A stretch of 64,000 nucleotides of DNA from Robertkochia flava (GTDB lineage Bacteria; Bacteroidota; Bacteroidia; Flavobacteriales; Flavobacteriaceae), in the NCBI RefSeq assembly GCF_020166515.1, contig NZ_JAINZT010000004.1:124001-188000 (forward strand), given 5' to 3'. The notes beneath the pieces are model-generated. The model had not been told where the DNA came from. It did no database searches and was given only the letters and a program-made list of their open reading frames with translations. A program made the translations under genes and the position numbers. This document shows, one piece after another, positions 63,487 to 64,000 of the stretch (its first letter is position 1; each line of letters opens with the position of its first letter).

Positions 63487-64000
63487 ATGATATTACCTAT
63501 TGTTGCTTACGGAGACCCCGTATTGCGCAAAGAAGGCCAGGACATCACAGCCGATTACCCGGAACTGGATACCCTGATTTCCAATATGTTTGAGACTATG
63601 TACAACGCCCAGGGGGTTGGATTAGCAGCTCCTCAGATCGGTTTGCCCATCCGTCTCTTTATAATTGATGCAACCCCTTTTGCCGATGATGAGGATCTGT
63701 CTGAAGAAGAACAGGCAGCTCTTAAGGATTTTAAGAAGGTATTTATTAATGCCCGAATCCTTGAGGAGAACGGAACTCCGTGGACCTTTAACGAAGGGTG
63801 TCTGAGTATCCCCGATATCCGGGAAGATGTAAGCAGAAAGGAAATTGTGCGCCTGGAGTATTTCGATGAGCACTTTACCCGTCATGAAGAAGAGTTTTCA
63901 GGACTGGCTGCAAGGGTGATTCAGCACGAATACGATCATATTGACGGCATTTTGTTTACAGATAAATTGTCGAGCCTGCGTAAGCGCCTTTTAAAAGGAA
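63487..64000 (+). CDS. def: Peptide deformylase (3' end beyond window)
   Basis: 171 codons are visible; the frame is open at the window edge, with KRLLKG near the usual end of the family. It removes the N-formyl group from nascent proteins. The three motifs are present: GVGLAAPQIG, EGCLSIP (metal Cys) and QHEYDHIDG (two metal His and catalytic Glu). The start at 63487 (MILPIVAYGDPVLRK) is standard. Confidence 0.97.
   Translation, partial: MILPIVAYGDPVLRKEGQDITADYPELDTLISNMFETMYNAQGVGLAAPQIGLPIRLFIIDATPFADDEDLSEEEQAALKDFKKVFINARILEENGTPWTFNEGCLSIPDIREDVSRKEIVRLEYFDEHFTRHEEEFSGLAARVIQHEYDHIDGILFTDKLSSLRKRLLKG

Noticed and set aside
1-64000. CRISPR arrays, rRNA, tRNA, prophage or complete insertion sequences
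   Set aside because: No regularly spaced direct repeats, tRNA-like cloverleaf elements, phage genes or transposases were found when reading the intergenic regions.

Overview
The window comes from a member of the Bacteroidota, most likely a marine Flavobacteriaceae; the genus cannot be fixed from sequence alone. Supporting evidence: a SusC/SusD pair, type IX secretion sorting tails (type A and type B), a DcaP-like porin pair, many Q-E-E-starting mature exported proteins, A-rich rather than Shine-Dalgarno leaders, and promoters of the Bacteroidota type (TTG, about 21 bases, TAnnTTTG). No rRNA, tRNA, CRISPR array, intact insertion sequence or phage gene was seen.

Layout. 1-301 is the tail of an unknown gene. 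462-13976 is a polysaccharide-utilisation-like locus without carbohydrate enzymes: SusC, SusD, a FISUMP lipoprotein and a giant subtilisin-like protease, pointing to protein or peptide capture. The protease gene carries one in-frame TAG that cuts off its type IX secretion tail. 14134-15710 holds a GRAM-like protein and a small outer-membrane barrel protein.

16042-30516 is the most unusual part. It is a same-strand series encoding exported hydrolases and outer-membrane channels: three tandem imidazolonepropionase-like amidohydrolases, an M20 lipoprotein peptidase, a decayed fourth amidohydrolase tail, a class A beta-lactamase-like protein lacking the usual Glu166, two N-acyl-D-amino-acid-deacylase-like amidohydrolases, another decayed tail, a MetA/neuromedin-U-type barrel and two DcaP-like porins. 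It looks like a periplasmic catabolic operon that grew by duplication. A substrate containing amide bonds (modified or D-amino-acid peptides, N-acyl amino acids or similar) is inferred, not shown.

30601-48125 is mixed: cardiolipin synthase, a lipoprotein serine hydrolase beside a periplasmic thioredoxin, lysA, a Lon-substrate-domain protein, sucC, an esterase, DUF1456, TerB-like, DUF2214 and DUF2254 proteins, a small heat-shock protein, uvrB and a large type-B T9SS adhesin-like protein. 48232-56743 is mostly housekeeping: an ABC-2 exporter, a LolA-like protein, NdpA, a pRiA4b ORF-3-like protein, heme A synthase (COX15/CtaA), CCA-adding enzyme and TsaC/Sua5. 56746-61438 carries surface-glycan genes on alternating strands: pyruvyl transferase, two GT2 enzymes, a GT9 enzyme and a sugar-nucleotide epimerase. 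The window ends with dapD, ruvX, a small T9SS protein and the start of def.

Coordinates of motifs were counted by hand. Family assignments rest on recognised motifs, not on a database search.
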